This document shows positions 38,989-39,913 of a DNA stretch of 39,913 bases, piece by piece (the first letter of the stretch is position 1; each line of letters begins with the position of its first letter). Below the pieces are notes generated by a model, which made no database searches, was not told the origin of the DNA, and saw only the letters and a list, made by a program, of their open reading frames with translations. The stretch lies in NCBI RefSeq assembly GCF_000142905.1, contig NW_013657661.1, forward strand, positions 381,777 through 421,689. Reading direction: 5' to 3'. This DNA comes from Thecamonas trahens ATCC 50062 (taxonomy: Eukaryota; Apusozoa; Apusomonadida; Apusomonadidae). The position numbers were made by a program, and so were the translations under genes.

Positions 38989-39567
38989 CCAGCCACCCTG
39001 ATAAACTCGTACTTCTACTTTGCTCCCGCCACCCTCTGCTTTTATGTGCTTACGACGACGGGGCTGCGGCGGCGTCTGCAGCGTGACCAGCGTCGAGTGT
39101 ACCGCCTCCATCTGGGCGAGCATCTCGTCGAGCGACTCCTTGGTGAACTCGACGGTCATGTCCGACGACTCGCCCGAGACCTGCTCGACTTGCACGTTGA
39201 GCAGAAGCTTGGGCTGGTGGAGAGCGGCGATCTTGTCCGAGCCGAGCGTCACGTTGAGTTTCCAGTCAAAGTCGGTCATGTACGCCGAGGCAATCTGCGA
39301 CGAGGCTACAACAAGGGCAAGTCGGAGTTCATCTGTCCGCGAGCGGAGGACGCCGACAATCGGCGCAAAAAGCTTGCGGTCGACGCCGAGGGTGGCAAGA
39401 TCGCTGGCAATGGCCTCGTTCGACAGCGAGAACTTGATCGCGTTGGTGAACAGCAGCTTGAAGGCCTCCACCGAGCCGAGAATCGAGTCGATCGACGCGC
39501 ACTCTTGGAACCGCTGCACGTACGACTGCGGCTTGGAGCAGAGGTCATCGATGATCGCATGCAGAAA
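38969..39567 (-). CDS. COMM-domain protein, 5' exon(s) beyond this exon
   Basis: The exon 39567-39054 encodes the helical N-terminal part of a COMMD protein (FLHAIIDDL, EAFKLLFTNAIKFSLSNE) and a complete COMM domain (FDWKLNVTLGSDKIAALHQP, LLNVQVEQVSGES, VEFTKESLDEMLAQMEAV). COMMD proteins form the ten-member Commander complex in endosomal recycling and also modulate cullin ligases. Which COMMD this is I cannot say. The frame has no ATG: TAG stands at 39570-39568 with its AG usable as a splice acceptor, so a 5' exon must lie upstream. At the 3' end a 56-nt GT-AG intron (39053-38998) would lead to a TGA at 38971-38969, inside the last codons of the convergent EEP gene. Read without splicing, the frame continues about 1 kb antisense to EEP, which I take as spurious. 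Confidence 0.72.
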
Positions 39568-39913
39568 CTACCCACCCGCACCACCCCCCCTGTCTGCGTG
39601 AGTCTAGGCGTCTGTGCCGTCCACGACCCCAGCAGCCGACCGCCTGCAGCCCAACCAGCAGAGCCGCCTCAGCCGACCACCACCACCACCACCACCACCG
39701 TCACCCCCCCCCTTGTGGCTAACCTTGCCTCTGCCCCGCCCTCACTCCCGCTCCTGCCCCCCTCCCCCCATGCCCCTGCCGCCCCGTCCCGGTCACGCGT
39801 CCACTCACCACGACCACCACGACCACCACGGCCACCACCACGGCCACCACCACGGCCACCACCCTCTCCATCGCCACCATATCCTCCCTACCACCACTCT
39901 CACCCCCCCCCCC
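39568..39913. other. Low-complexity right end, probably intron or leader of COMM gene
   Basis: The 346 bp are C/A-rich on the plus strand (CCACCACC-type repeats, C tracts) and so G-rich on the COMM gene's sense strand, as the EEP intron is on its own. Twelve-bp GGCCACCACCAC units are at about 39808-39862. The window ends in a C11 run, which may be the end of a contig. Confidence 0.5.

Noticed and set aside
37999-39053. Extension of the COMM frame antisense to the EEP gene
   Set aside because: Composition becomes Arg/Val/His-rich with no domain and it is fully antisense to conserved EEP codons. A short intron and early stop explain it better.
39568-39913. Val/Gly-rich minus-strand frame as first COMM exon
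   Set aside because: The frame is simple repeat (GTG/GTC codons) without resemblance to a COMMD N-terminus.

Overview
The window looks like a compact, GC-rich nuclear genome of a free-living unicellular eukaryote. It carries eukaryote-only genes (APC10/DOC1, a METTL5-type rRNA methyltransferase, a TBC1D31-type WD40/TBC/coiled-coil centrosomal protein, a COMM-domain protein, a RINGv ubiquitin ligase) and a GT-AG intron. Genes lie on both strands, tightly packed, with C/G homopolymers between them. A flagellate such as the apusomonad Thecamonas would fit; that is an inference from gene content and style, not something the sequence proves.

Layout. Positions 1-15149 (minus) appear to be one giant gene of at least about 5,050 residues that runs off the left edge. 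It has an unrecognised helical N-terminal region of about 600 residues, then thousands of residues of coiled coil with two in-frame repeat arrays (135 bp at 1-840; 63/42 bp at about 8.8-10.3 kb). A 252-base N gap follows. Then come APC10 (+) converging on METTL5 (-), a RINGv membrane E3 (+), an OGFOD3-like 2OG-Fe(II) oxygenase (+), TBC1D31 (+), a divergent protein kinase (+) converging on a multi-pass membrane RING protein (-), a receptor of about 2,440 residues with LamG-like, fibrinogen-like, sushi, FG-GAP and IPT/TIG modules and a polycystin-1-like membrane end (+), converging on a tail-anchored PEX26-like protein (-), a secreted EEP-family nuclease/phosphatase with one clear intron (+), and a COMM-domain gene (-) cut by the right edge.

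Three features cut across genes. (1) Seven reading-frame breaks inside otherwise continuous genes are all of one kind: each is repaired by one extra base in a short homopolymer. Under-called homopolymers in the assembly explain this best. (2) Several start codons sit 7-21 nt downstream of a C10-C17 tract, usually followed by a CACACA stretch, which looks like a recurrent promoter or 5' leader architecture. (3) Convergent genes end 18-25 bp apart or overlap, so their transcripts must overlap antisense.

The genes do not form a pathway. There is a loose theme of ubiquitin biology (APC10, two RING proteins, a COMM protein) and of centrosome/flagellum biology (TBC1D31, perhaps the giant coiled coil). 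The most novel-looking item is the FG-GAP receptor joined to a polycystin-1-like membrane segment.
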